A stretch of DNA of 33,767 bases from Streptomyces sp. OR43 (GCF_008042275.1 NZ_RDBK01000001.1:236717-270483), one strand, 5' to 3'. Shown: positions 16,865 to 25,035, numbered from the stretch's first letter. Notes: generated by a model from the sequence alone, not told the origin. Program-made: numbers and translations.

Positions 16865-16879
16865 CTGACGATGTGTCAG
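16865..16879 (+). promoter_or_regulatory. CTGAC-N5-GTCAG dyad upstream of the enoyl-CoA hydratase gene
   Basis: Perfect 5-base arms, CTGAC (16865-16869) and GTCAG (16875-16879), sit just downstream of a TACGCT -10 candidate (16843-16848) and just ahead of the ribosome-binding site. The form resembles operators of TetR-type regulators of fatty-acid metabolism, which is an inference from memory of the motif style. Confidence 0.45.
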
Positions 16880-16896
16880 TTCAAGGGGGAGCGGCC

Positions 16897-17730
16897 GTGT
16901 TCGACATCCTGGACCACGACATCCCGCGTGGCGACGAGCGGATGACGCTCCGGATCGAGAACGGCGTCGGTCTGCTGACGCTGTGCCGGCCGCAACAGCT
17001 CAACGGCTGGAGCTGGGAGTCCAGCAGGCAGCTGGGCATCATGGCCGACCGGATCCGCTTCGACGACTCGGTCCGTGCGGTCCTGCTGCGGGGCGAGGGT
17101 CGGGCCTTCTGCGCAGGGATCGATGTCAGCGCGCCCGGCGGCGACATCACGGGCCGTACCTCCGCCGAGCGCACCCAGCGCTACTACGAGGGCATCCGCT
17201 GGGTGCACGAGCGTTTCGCCGCCTTCGCCGGGCTTCCGCAGCCGGTGATCGCCGCCGTGCAGGGCTACTGTCTCGGCTTCGGCTTCGAGCTCGCGCTCAT
17301 GGCCGACATCCGGATCGCCGCCGACGACGCCGTGTTCGCGCTGCCCGAGGCCGGGATCGGGGTCGCGGTCGACGCCGGTGGCGACATGCGGATCGCCCGC
17401 GAGGCGGGTGCGGGCTGGGCGAAGTACCTCGCGCTCACCGGCCGCCGGATCGACGCGGCCACCGCGGAGCGGATCGGGCTGCTCCAGGCCGTCACGCCTC
17501 TTGCCGGACTGGAGCGCACCGCCCGGTCGGCCGCCGAGGCGGTCGCGGCGAACGCGCCCCTGGCCGTACGGCACATCAAGCGCTCCGTCGACGCGTACGC
17601 AGACGCCGGCCTCGGCGAGGCGCTGGACCGTACGGCCCTGGCGGCGGCGCTCACCCTCACCTCGCAGGACGCGGCCGAGGGCTATGCCGCGAAGGCGGCC
17701 CGCCGCCCGCCGCACTTCGAGGGGATCTGA
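16897..17730 (+). CDS. Enoyl-CoA hydratase/isomerase (crotonase fold)
   Basis: A 277-residue cytoplasmic enzyme of the crotonase superfamily, expected to act on acyl-CoA in beta-oxidation. The oxyanion-hole segments are GRAFCAGIDVSAPGGD (68-83) and YCLGFGFELALMADIRIA (124-141). Glu131 and Glu151 (ALPEAGIG) occupy the two catalytic positions 20 residues apart, as in true hydratases. The typical second-sphere block WAKYLALTGRRIDAATAERIGLLQAVTP is also present. The start is GTG at 16897 with GGGGGAG at 16885-16891; an earlier GTG at 16873 lies in the dyad and lacks a ribosome-binding site. It is convergent with an SDR gene of probable fatty-acyl function, only 13 bases away. Confidence 0.92.
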   Translation: MFDILDHDIPRGDERMTLRIENGVGLLTLCRPQQLNGWSWESSRQLGIMADRIRFDDSVRAVLLRGEGRAFCAGIDVSAPGGDITGRTSAERTQRYYEGIRWVHERFAAFAGLPQPVIAAVQGYCLGFGFELALMADIRIAADDAVFALPEAGIGVAVDAGGDMRIAREAGAGWAKYLALTGRRIDAATAERIGLLQAVTPLAGLERTARSAAEAVAANAPLAVRHIKRSVDAYADAGLGEALDRTALAAALTLTSQDAAEGYAAKAARRPPHFEGI

Positions 17731-17743
17731 CCCCGGGGATCGC

Positions 17744-18673
17744 TCACGTGGCGCCGGGCAGCGTGAAAGGGCCGCGTCCCAACTGTTCGCGCACCGGCAC
17801 CACGGGCGGCGCGACGAGTGAGCGCCGTTGCCAGTTCGCCCCGTCGACCACCAGTGAGTGGCCGGAGACGAACGCGGCGTACGGCGAGGCCAGGAACGTG
17901 GCCGCCCAGCCCAGTTCGCGGGGCAGGCCCACCCGCAGCGCGGGCTGCCGCGCGTCGAGGTCCCCACTCACGCTGCCTGCCGCGTCGCCGTCCCGGTCCA
18001 GCTGGGCGCGGATGTCGCCGGGCATGTCCTCGTGCGGCATCAGGCCCGGAACCAGTCCGTTGACGCGGATCCCGTACGGCCCCCACTCCACGGCAAGGGT
18101 CTCGACGAGGTTCTTCACCCCGGCCTTGGCTGCCGCGGAATGTGCGTAACCGGGGCCGCCCGTCCAGGCGTACGAGGCGCCGACGCACACGATGGAGCCG
18201 CCGGTCGCGGCGGCGAGGTGGCGCCGCCCGAACTCGCGGGTCATGAACCAGGTCCCCGTCAGGGTGATGTCGAGCACCGCCCGCCAGGCGTTCGGCGACA
18301 GATCCTCGGCCGGCGACGGGAAGTTGGCCGCCGCGTTGTTGACGAGGACGTCGGGCCGCCCCGGTCCGGCCTCGGCCGCGTCGAAGACCTCTGCGATCCT
18401 CTCGGGGTCGCGGATGTCGCCCGGAACGGCCAGGATCCGGCCCCCGGTCAGGGGTGCCAGTTCCTCCCGGGCGGCTGCCAGCCGCCCGGCGTTCCGGCCG
18501 ACGAGTACCAGATGCGCTCCGAGCCGGGCGAACTCGGCCGCGACGGCTTTGCCGAGGCCGGAGCCGCCGCCGGTCACCAGCACCACGCTCCCGTCGTACG
18601 TGCCGGCCGGCAGGGCGCTCGCGCCGAGCGGGGGAGGAGCGGGGATCCCGGGCGTGTGCATGCTCTCCGTCAT
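17744..18673 (-). CDS. Short-chain dehydrogenase/reductase, 2,4-dienoyl-CoA-reductase-like
   Basis: A 309-residue NAD(P)-dependent reductase. Cofactor motif TGGGSGLG (34-41), then NNAA at 112-115. The classical YxxxK site is altered: Lys183 is present, but the Tyr position is Ser179 within YAHSAAAKAGV. Such loss of Tyr is seen in dienoyl-CoA-reductase-type SDRs, which also share the following ETLAVEWGPYGIRVNGLVPG. The C-terminus contains PRELGWAATFLASPYAAFVSGHSLVVDGA. The start is ATG 18673 or ATG 18661; the second has GGAG very close, the first has no clear ribosome-binding site. Context with the convergent enoyl-CoA hydratase fits unsaturated fatty-acid oxidation. It is divergent from a secreted GH84 gene with about 210 bases between. 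Confidence 0.88.
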   Translation of the reverse strand: MTESMHTPGIPAPPPLGASALPAGTYDGSVVLVTGGGSGLGKAVAAEFARLGAHLVLVGRNAGRLAAAREELAPLTGGRILAVPGDIRDPERIAEVFDAAEAGPGRPDVLVNNAAANFPSPAEDLSPNAWRAVLDITLTGTWFMTREFGRRHLAAATGGSIVCVGASYAWTGGPGYAHSAAAKAGVKNLVETLAVEWGPYGIRVNGLVPGLMPHEDMPGDIRAQLDRDGDAAGSVSGDLDARQPALRVGLPRELGWAATFLASPYAAFVSGHSLVVDGANWQRRSLVAPPVVPVREQLGRGPFTLPGAT

Positions 18674-18741
18674 GGATGCATGAGTACCGCTTCCGCCGAC
18701 AGGGGGCCAGACTGAGAGGCACAGGTGCCGGGGTTCTGTGC

Positions 18742-18777
18742 GACGAAAATCCAGGTATCCGAGACGAAAGTCCAGGT
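18742..18777. repeat. Two direct repeats GACGAAARTCCAGGT, 21 bases apart
   Basis: The 15-base element occurs at 18742-18756 and 18763-18777, differing in one base. A 21-base period equals two helical turns, so two protein protomers would bind on the same DNA face. It lies between the divergent SDR and GH84 genes and may serve either. Confidence 0.6.
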
Positions 18778-18788
18778 CCACGCGGTGA

Positions 18789-18804
18789 TGTTGTCCAGAC
18801 CATT
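18789..18804. promoter_or_regulatory. DasR-responsive element (dre) candidate
   Basis: On the minus strand AATGGTCTGGACAACA matches the dre consensus ACTGGTCTAGACCACT at 12 of 16 positions, including the TGGTCT half. It overlaps the -35 box of the N-acetylglucosaminidase gene. DasR controls aminosugar and chitin genes in Streptomyces, so site and gene function agree. Confidence 0.6.
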
Positions 18805-18830
18805 GACATGCAAGCGACAGGATGTTGAAT
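18803..18830 (+). promoter_or_regulatory. Promoter of the GH84 gene
   Basis: -35 TTGACA (18803-18808), 16-base spacer, -10 TTGAAT (18825-18830). The -35 box is a perfect consensus. The predicted start near 18837 leaves a leader of about 48 bases ending in GGAGG before the GTG. Confidence 0.55.
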
Positions 18831-18884
18831 TCGGTGATGTTGTGTTGCGCGACTCTGGTGACTTGAGTGACCGATGGAGGATCT

Positions 18885-21554
18885 GTGACGCCTCGCCCAC
18901 CCCGTCTCACCGCAATGGCCGCGGTGGCGGCCCTGTTCGCCGGTGGTCTGCTGACCGCCGGACCCGTCGCCCAGGCGGCCGGCGGCAGACCGGACGGCGC
19001 CCCGGTCCGGGCCCAGGACGCCCCGGCCATCACGCCCACCCCGCAGTCCGTCAGGAACCGGTCCGACCGGATCACGATCACCCCCACCGTCACCCTGGTC
19101 ACCGGGGGGACAAGCGACGAGCCGACGCTCGGCGTGGTGACGGCGGCCCTGCGCGAGGCCGGCGCGCAGCGGATCGTGCGTGCCACGCAGCCGGCCCGTA
19201 ACGGGCTCAACGTCCACATCGGCGACGCCGGCGCACTGGCGGACCTCAAGCTCGAAGGGCCTTCCGAGCTGCCCGCCGACGGGTACGTCCTCGGTATCGG
19301 GGCGGGCCGCATCGTCCTCGCCGGCAAGGACGCCACCGGGACCTACTACGCCGCGCAGACCCTGCGCCAGATCCTGCCGCAGCGGGCGCACCCGGGAGCC
19401 CGCGTCGCAGGAATCGCGGTGCGCGACTGGCCAGGCACCGCGCTGCGCGGCGTCATCGAGGGCTTCTACGGCACCCCGTGGTCCCACGAGGCCCGCCTGG
19501 ACCAGCTCGACTACTACGCCGAGCACAAGATGAACATCTACGTGTACTCGCCCAAGGACGACGCCTACCTGCGCGAGAAGTGGCGCGACGCCTACCCCGC
19601 CGACCAGCTGGCGCAGATCAAGGACCTCACCGACCGGGCGGTTCAGCGGCACGTCGAGTTCACCTACGCGCTCTCACCCGGCCTGTCGGTCTGCTACAGC
19701 TCCGACGCGGACGCAAAGGCGCTCGTCGACAAGTTCCGGACGATCTGGGACATCGGCGTACGCACCTTCGCGGTGCCGCTCGACGACATCAGCTACACCG
19801 ACTGGAACTGCGAAGCCGACAAGGCGAAGTGGGGGACGGGAGGCGGTGCGGCGGGCGCCGCGCAGGCCTACCTCCTGAACAAGGTCAACCAGGAGTTCAT
19901 CGCCACCCACCCCGGTGCCGAGCCGCTCCAGATGGTCCCCACCGAGTACTACAACGTCACTCCGTCCGCGTACAAGACGGCTCTTTCCGAACAGCTCGAC
20001 CCCGACGTGCTGGTCGAGTGGACCGGTGTCGGCGTGGTGGCGCCGACCATGACGGTGGCTCAGGCCGACGCGGCACGCAAGGTGTTCGGCCACCCGATCC
20101 TCACCTGGGACAACTACCCGGTGAACGACTACGCGACGAACCGGCTGCTGCTCGGCCCGTTCAACGGCCGGGAGAAGGGGCTGCCGGGCCGGCTGGCCGG
20201 GATCACCGCCAACCCGATGATCCAGCCGTACGCCTCGAAGCTCTCGCTCTACACCGTCGCGGACTATGCCTGGAACGACGCGGCGTACGACGCGCGCACC
20301 TCGTGGGGCAGGGGACTCAAGGAGTACGCCGGCGGCGACGCCCGCACCGAACAGGCCCTGCGCGCCTTCGCCGACGTCAACTACAGCTCGGCGCTCAACA
20401 CCGAAAAGGCGCCGGAGCTGTCGGCCGCGTTCGCCCGCTACTGGGAGTCCGGTGACGCGAAGCGGCTCACCTCGGTGCTCGTCGGCCTCGGCGCCGCCCC
20501 GGCGCGGCTGCGCGCGGACCTTCCGGACCGCGGCTTCATCGAGGACGCGGGCCCGTGGCTGGACGCCACCGAGTCCTGGGCGACCGCGGCCCGCACCGCC
20601 CTGAGCATGGTCGAGGCGGCGCGCGCCGGAGACGGCGGCCGGGCCTGGGCGCTCCGTCAGCAACTGCCCGCGCAGGTCGAGCGCGCGAAGTCGTTCACGT
20701 ACACCGGGCTCGGCGGCGGCAAGGTGCCGGTCCTCGTGGGTGACGGGAAGCTGGACGGGTTCATCGAGGCGGCCACCGCCGAGCACGACCGGATCCTCGG
20801 TGTGAGCGGCCGGCCCACGGCGTCGACGAGCCTCGGCACGTACCAGAGCAACACCCTCGCCCGGATGCTCGACGGGGACGACTCCACCTACTTCTGGAGC
20901 GACGGGGCGCCCGCGGCGGGCGACCAGCTCACCATCGACCTCGGACAGGCCCGGGACATCGGCGACGTCACCCTCGCCATGGGCAAGCCCGGCAGCACCG
21001 AGGACTACCTCCACGCGGGCGTGCTGGAGTACTCGGTGGACGGGCGGAACTGGACCACGCTCACCGGGTTCTCCCAGAAGCCGGAGGTCACCGCGACGGT
21101 GCCCGCCGGCACCGAGGCCCGCTATGTCCGGGCCCGCGCGACCGCCGGACAGAACAACTGGGTCGTCGTCCGTGAGTTCCACGTGGCGACCACGGACGGG
21201 GAGATCACGGGCAACCCGCCCGCCGCCGGCGGATCGGCGCTGCGCTCGGCGGCCGACGGCGACCCGGCCAGCGTGTACCGGGCGGCGCGCGCACCCGAGG
21301 CGGGCGAAACGCTGGAGGTGGGTCTCGTCGCCGCGCGTGCGGTCGGCTCGGTCACCGTCCTCCAGCCGGCCGGTTCACGGGCCGTGGCCGACATCCAGCT
21401 GCGCGACGCGGACGGTAGCTGGCAGACCATCGGCACGCTCGACGGGCCGTACACGAGCGTGGACGCGGCGGGCCGGACCGCCGACGCGGTACGCCTCGCC
21501 TGGCACAAGGGCTCCGCGGCGCCCGCGATCGCGGAGGTCGTGATCGGGAAGTAG
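18885..21554 (+). CDS. Secreted beta-N-acetylglucosaminidase, family GH84, with F5/8-type C domain
   Basis: An 889-residue exported glycosidase that removes N-acetylglucosamine, or N-acetylhexosamine from glycans, outside the cell. The GTG at 18885 follows GGAGG (18876-18880). A Sec signal peptide with core TAMAAVAALFAGGLLTAG is predicted to be cut near AQAAG. Domains: an N-terminal GH20-like domain (about 45-170, VTLVTGG to GIAVRDWPG), a GH84 catalytic barrel (about 175-490) starting with RGVIEGFYGTPWSHEARLD, with the adjacent catalytic aspartates Asp300-Asp301 in VPLDDISYTDWNCE, a helical region, and a discoidin/F5/8 carbohydrate-binding domain (about 640-775). A further beta-rich tail follows. 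The size and order match bacterial NagJ/O-GlcNAcase-like enzymes. Regulation by DasR is suggested by the upstream site. Confidence 0.93.
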   Translation: MTPRPPRLTAMAAVAALFAGGLLTAGPVAQAAGGRPDGAPVRAQDAPAITPTPQSVRNRSDRITITPTVTLVTGGTSDEPTLGVVTAALREAGAQRIVRATQPARNGLNVHIGDAGALADLKLEGPSELPADGYVLGIGAGRIVLAGKDATGTYYAAQTLRQILPQRAHPGARVAGIAVRDWPGTALRGVIEGFYGTPWSHEARLDQLDYYAEHKMNIYVYSPKDDAYLREKWRDAYPADQLAQIKDLTDRAVQRHVEFTYALSPGLSVCYSSDADAKALVDKFRTIWDIGVRTFAVPLDDISYTDWNCEADKAKWGTGGGAAGAAQAYLLNKVNQEFIATHPGAEPLQMVPTEYYNVTPSAYKTALSEQLDPDVLVEWTGVGVVAPTMTVAQADAARKVFGHPILTWDNYPVNDYATNRLLLGPFNGREKGLPGRLAGITANPMIQPYASKLSLYTVADYAWNDAAYDARTSWGRGLKEYAGGDARTEQALRAFADVNYSSALNTEKAPELSAAFARYWESGDAKRLTSVLVGLGAAPARLRADLPDRGFIEDAGPWLDATESWATAARTALSMVEAARAGDGGRAWALRQQLPAQVERAKSFTYTGLGGGKVPVLVGDGKLDGFIEAATAEHDRILGVSGRPTASTSLGTYQSNTLARMLDGDDSTYFWSDGAPAAGDQLTIDLGQARDIGDVTLAMGKPGSTEDYLHAGVLEYSVDGRNWTTLTGFSQKPEVTATVPAGTEARYVRARATAGQNNWVVVREFHVATTDGEITGNPPAAGGSALRSAADGDPASVYRAARAPEAGETLEVGLVAARAVGSVTVLQPAGSRAVADIQLRDADGSWQTIGTLDGPYTSVDAAGRTADAVRLAWHKGSAAPAIAEVVIGK

Positions 21555-21571
21555 CCCGCAGCACGGACTCC

Positions 21572-21615
21572 GTGCGCCCGGCGCCGCCGCACCTCCAGGG
21601 CGGGGCCGGGCGCAC
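21572..21615. terminator. Hairpin terminator after the GH84 gene
   Basis: An 11-bp perfect stem, GTGCGCCCGGC (21572-21582) with GCCGGGCGCAC (21605-21615), and a 22-base loop lie 18 bases behind the stop codon. No T-tract follows. Confidence 0.6.
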
Positions 21616-21669
21616 ACCCATGCCGGCGCCCGGCCGAATCGGTCGCCCGCAGGTTGTTCCCACAGGGGC

Positions 21670-21686
21670 AAGCGACCGCTTAGTAT
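21670..21686 (+). promoter_or_regulatory. Promoter -10 box with TetR-type dyad in the acyl-CoA oxidation operon
   Basis: The inverted repeat AAGCG-AC-CGCTT (21670-21681) runs directly into a near-consensus -10 box TAGTAT (21681-21686). The predicted start is about 38 bases upstream of the ATG at 21731. A repressor on the dyad would occupy the spacer of the promoter. The -35 region (TTCCCA, 21657-21662) is poor, so an activator is also possible. Confidence 0.55.
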
Positions 21687-21730
21687 GCGGCGGAGCAGTG
21701 GTAATGCCGACAGTGTTGTGGAGGCCCCTC

Positions 21731-22699
21731 ATGCAGGCATGGCGAGTGCACCGGAACGGCGAGCCGAGCGAGGTGATGCGGCTCGAAGAGACGGACCGGC
21801 CGACGCCCGGCGACGGGCAGGTGCTCATCGAGGTGCTCGCGGCGAACATCAACTTCCCCGACGCGCTGCTCTGCCGCGGCCAGTACCAGGTACGGCCCCC
21901 GCTGCCGTTCACGCCCGGGGTGGAGATCTGCGGCCGGACCGAGGACGGGCGCCGGGTGCTCGCCACCCCCGCCCTGCCGGACGGCGGCTTCGCCCAGTAC
22001 GTCGTCGCGGACGAGACGACGCTGCGGCCGGCTCCGGACGGTCTCGACGACGCCGAGGCGGCGGCCCTGCACATCGGCTACCAGACCGGCTGGTTCGGAC
22101 TGCACCGCCGGGCCCGTCTCCAGGCGGGCGAGACCCTCCTCGTCCATGCCGCGGCAGGCGGCGTCGGCAGTGCGGCCGTCCAGCTCGGCAAGGCCGCCGG
22201 TGCCACCGTCATCGGTGTGGTCGGCGGCCCCGAGAAGGCCAAGATCGCCGCCGAACTCGGCTGCGACCTGGTCATCGACCGGCGCACCGAGGACATCGTC
22301 GCCGCGGTCAAGGAGTTCACCGGCGGCCGTGGCGCCGACGTGGTCTACGACCCGGTCGGCGGCGACGCGTACGCCAAGTCCGTGAAGTGCATCGCCTTCG
22401 AGGGCCGGGTCGTCGTCGTCGGCTTCGCCAGCGGCGTCATCCCCACCCCCGGCCTCAACCACGCCCTGGTGAAGAACTACTCCGTCGTCGGTCTCCACTG
22501 GGGCCTGTACAACACCAAGGACCCGCAGGCCGTCCGTGACTGCCACGAGGAGCTCACCCGGCTCGCCGCGCAGGGCGTCATCAAGCCGCTCATCAGCGAG
22601 AGGGTCCCGATGGACGGGGCGGCGGCCGCCGTCCAGCGCGTCGCCGATGGCACCAGCACCGGCCGCATCGTGGTCCTCCCGTCAGGAGCCGCCCGATGA
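21731..22699 (+). CDS. NADPH:quinone-oxidoreductase-like zinc-independent MDR protein
   Basis: A 322-residue medium-chain dehydrogenase/reductase. The N-terminal GroES-like part contains VLIEVLAANINFPDALLCRGQYQVRPPLPFTPGVEICG, without the catalytic zinc ligands of alcohol dehydrogenases. The Rossmann part contains LLVHAAAGGVGSAAVQLGKAAGATVIGVV (about 137-165) and VYDPVGGDAYAKSVKCIAFEGRVVVVGFASG. In this family the protein reduces quinones or 2-enoyl-type substrates with NADPH. ATG at 21731 has GGAGG at 21720-21724. It is the first gene of a three-gene operon with two acyl-CoA dehydrogenases and overlaps the next start (ATGA), so it probably works on an acyl-CoA intermediate or in recycling electrons from that pathway; this last point is inference. 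Confidence 0.9.
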   Translation: MQAWRVHRNGEPSEVMRLEETDRPTPGDGQVLIEVLAANINFPDALLCRGQYQVRPPLPFTPGVEICGRTEDGRRVLATPALPDGGFAQYVVADETTLRPAPDGLDDAEAAALHIGYQTGWFGLHRRARLQAGETLLVHAAAGGVGSAAVQLGKAAGATVIGVVGGPEKAKIAAELGCDLVIDRRTEDIVAAVKEFTGGRGADVVYDPVGGDAYAKSVKCIAFEGRVVVVGFASGVIPTPGLNHALVKNYSVVGLHWGLYNTKDPQAVRDCHEELTRLAAQGVIKPLISERVPMDGAAAAVQRVADGTSTGRIVVLPSGAAR

Positions 22700-23883
22700 C
22701 CGCCCCCGACGCCGCGGAACTGCGCCGCCTCACCCGGGAACTGCTTGCCGCGCACCCCCCGGCCACCACGGACCCCACCGACTTCCTCAAGGCGCGCTTC
22801 GACGCCGGACTCGCCTGGGTGCACTACCCGGCCGGACTCGGCGGCCTCGACGCGCCGCGTTCCCTCCAGCCCGTCGTCGACGCGGAACTCGCCGCGGCGA
22901 ACGCCCCGGACAACGACCCGCGCCGCATCGGCATCGGCCTCGGCATGGCTGCCCCGACCATCCTCGGCTTCGGCACCGACGAGCAGAAGCAGCGCTTCCT
23001 GCGCCCCCTGTGGGTCGGCGAGGAGGTGTGGTGCCAGCTCTTCAGCGAGCCGGGCGCCGGCTCCGACCTGGCCGCACTCGGCACCCGCGCCGTACGGGAC
23101 GGCGAGGACTGGGTGGTCGACGGGCAGAAGGTCTGGACGTCCAGCGCCCATGTGGCACGCTGGGCGATCCTCATCGCCCGCACCGACCCGGACGTGCCCA
23201 AGCACCGCGGCATCAGCTACTTCATCTGCGACATGACCGACCCCGGCGTCGAGGTGCGGCCACTGCGCCAGATCACCGGCGAGGCCGAGTTCAACGAGGT
23301 CTTCCTCACCGGGGTACGCATCCCCGACAGCCGCCGCCTCGGGGCGGTCGGTGAGGGCTGGAAGGTCGCGCAGACGACCCTGATGAACGAGCGCGTCTCC
23401 ATCGGCGGGTCCCGTATCCCGCGCGAAGGCGGCATGATCGGCCCCATCGCGCAGACCTGGCGCGAACGTCCCGAACTGCGCACCCATGACCTGCACCAGC
23501 GCCTGCTGACCCTGTGGGTCGAGGCCGAGGTCGCCCGCCTCGCCGGCGAACGCCTGCGTCAGCAGCTCGTCGCCGGACAGCCGGGACCCGAGGGCTCCGG
23601 CATGAAACTCGCGTTCGCCCGGCTCAACCAGGAGATCAGCGGCCTCGAGGTCGAACTGCTCGGCGACGACGGGCTGCTGTACAGCGACTGGACCATGCGG
23701 CGCCCGGACCACGTCGACTTCACCGGACGCGACGCCGGCTACCGCTACCTCCGCTCCAAGGGCAACTCGATCGAGGGCGGTACGAGCGAGGTACTCCTCA
23801 ACATCGTCGCCGAACGCGTGCTCGGTCTGCCCGCCGAGCCGCGCAACGACAAGGACGTCGCGTGGAAGGACCTCTCCCGATGA
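22696..23883 (+). CDS. Acyl-CoA dehydrogenase, catalytic subunit of a probable two-subunit enzyme
   Basis: A 395-residue flavoprotein that introduces a 2,3 double bond in an acyl-CoA. Seen: WVHYPAGLGGLDAPRSLQPVVDAEL (N-terminal helical domain), the middle-domain FAD/substrate block WCQLFSEPGAGSDLAALGTRAVRDG and DWVVDGQKVWTSSAHVARWAILIARTD, and the C-terminal SIEGGTSEVLLNIVAERVLGLP, where Glu360 sits at the position of the catalytic base (the MCAD YEGT site). The ATG overlaps the previous stop, and the gene overlaps the next by 4 bases. Steroid and fatty-acid FadE pairs of actinobacteria have the same side-by-side arrangement, with one catalytic and one non-catalytic subunit. The acyl substrate is unknown. 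Confidence 0.92.
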   Translation: MTAPDAAELRRLTRELLAAHPPATTDPTDFLKARFDAGLAWVHYPAGLGGLDAPRSLQPVVDAELAAANAPDNDPRRIGIGLGMAAPTILGFGTDEQKQRFLRPLWVGEEVWCQLFSEPGAGSDLAALGTRAVRDGEDWVVDGQKVWTSSAHVARWAILIARTDPDVPKHRGISYFICDMTDPGVEVRPLRQITGEAEFNEVFLTGVRIPDSRRLGAVGEGWKVAQTTLMNERVSIGGSRIPREGGMIGPIAQTWRERPELRTHDLHQRLLTLWVEAEVARLAGERLRQQLVAGQPGPEGSGMKLAFARLNQEISGLEVELLGDDGLLYSDWTMRRPDHVDFTGRDAGYRYLRSKGNSIEGGTSEVLLNIVAERVLGLPAEPRNDKDVAWKDLSR

Positions 23884-25007
23884 CCGCACAGGCCGCACCG
23901 ACCGAACCGGCCAAGGCGCCGGACCTCCTGTACTCGGAGGCCGAGGAGGACCTGCGGGCCGCGGTCCGCTCCCTGCTCGCGGACCGGGCCGACGCGCCGA
24001 CGGTGATCGCCGGCACCGAGTCCGACACGCCGTACGACGCGCAGCTCTGGAAGTCCCTGGCGACCGACATCGGAGCCGCCGGCCTGCTGGTGCCCGAGAA
24101 GCTCGGAGGACAGGGCGCGACCCCTCGCGAGGCCGCCGTCGTCGTCGAGGAGCTCGGGCGCAGCGTCGCCCCCGCGCCCTACCTGACCAGCTCCGTCGTC
24201 GCCACCGAGACGCTGCTGGCGCTCGGTGCGCAGGACGGGGCGGTGGGCGGGCTGCTGGCCGAACTGGCCGCGGGCCGCAAGGTCGCTGTGCTCGCCGTGC
24301 CCTTCTCCGCAGCGGCGTCCGACACGCCGGTGGTGACCGGCTCGCTCGACGGAACACTCGGACCGGTCGCCGACGCGGCCGCCGCCGACGTGTTCCTGGT
24401 CCCCACCACCGACGGCCTCTACGCCGTCGCCGCGGACGCACCCGGTGTCACCGTCCGGCCGCTCGTCCCGCTCGACCTCACCCGCCCGCTCGCCACCGTC
24501 ACCCTCACCGGTGCCGCCGGCACCCGCCTCGCGGACGCCGGCGCGGCGCGGTCCGCGGTGGACCGGGGGCTGCTGGCCGGTGCGGGGCTGCTCGCCTCCG
24601 AACAGCTCGGACTCGCCGAATGGTGCCTGACCGAGACCGTCCGGCACACCCGGGAGCGCCACCAGTTCAACCGCCCGGTCGGGTCCTTCCAGTCGCTGAA
24701 ACACCGCATGGCGCAGCTCTGGCTGGAGGTCGTCTCGGCCCGGGCCGCGGCACGGAACGCCGCCGACGCGCTGGCGACGGGCAGTCCCGACGCGCCGTTG
24801 GCGGTGGCCGTGGCGCAGGCGTACTGCTCCAAGGTCGCCGTCCACGCGGCGGAGGAGTGTGTCCAGCTGCACGGCGGCATCGGGATGACCTGGGAGCACC
24901 CCGCGCACCTGTACCTGAAGCGCGCCAAGGCCGACGCGAACGCCTTCGGAACGGCGGGCCGTCACCGCGAGAGCGTCGCCGCCCTGATGGAGCTGCCGGC
25001 ACCGTAG
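23880..25007 (+). CDS. Acyl-CoA dehydrogenase family protein, probable partner subunit without catalytic base
   Basis: A 375-residue acyl-CoA-dehydrogenase fold protein encoded with its first codon in the previous stop (ATGA). The N-terminal domain contains GAAGLLVPEKLGGQGATPREAAVVVEELGR. The middle beta domain is short and glycine/alanine-rich. The C-terminal helices contain LGLAEWCLTETVRHTRERHQFNRPVGSFQSLKHRMAQLWLEV and the FAD-binding block ECVQLHGGIGMTWEHPAHLYLKRAKADANAFG. After this the expected YEGT-type Glu is missing: the segment reads NAFGTAGRHRE. This fits a heterotetrameric enzyme in which one subunit supplies the base and the other helps bind FAD. It is the last gene of the operon and is followed by a tandem-repeat region. 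Confidence 0.9.
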   Translation: MTAQAAPTEPAKAPDLLYSEAEEDLRAAVRSLLADRADAPTVIAGTESDTPYDAQLWKSLATDIGAAGLLVPEKLGGQGATPREAAVVVEELGRSVAPAPYLTSSVVATETLLALGAQDGAVGGLLAELAAGRKVAVLAVPFSAAASDTPVVTGSLDGTLGPVADAAAADVFLVPTTDGLYAVAADAPGVTVRPLVPLDLTRPLATVTLTGAAGTRLADAGAARSAVDRGLLAGAGLLASEQLGLAEWCLTETVRHTRERHQFNRPVGSFQSLKHRMAQLWLEVVSARAAARNAADALATGSPDAPLAVAVAQAYCSKVAVHAAEECVQLHGGIGMTWEHPAHLYLKRAKADANAFGTAGRHRESVAALMELPAP

Positions 25008-25035
25008 CGGCACCCTCCGGACGCCCAGAGCCGGG

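Noticed and set aside
17682..19652. A long minus-strand frame spanning SDR, promoter region and GH84 gene.
   Set aside because: It covers three independent elements and its composition is that of an antisense shadow.
22477..24441. A 654-codon minus-strand frame opposite the acyl-CoA dehydrogenases.
   Set aside because: Arg/Pro-rich composition and an antisense position to two clear enzymes with overlapping start-stop signals.
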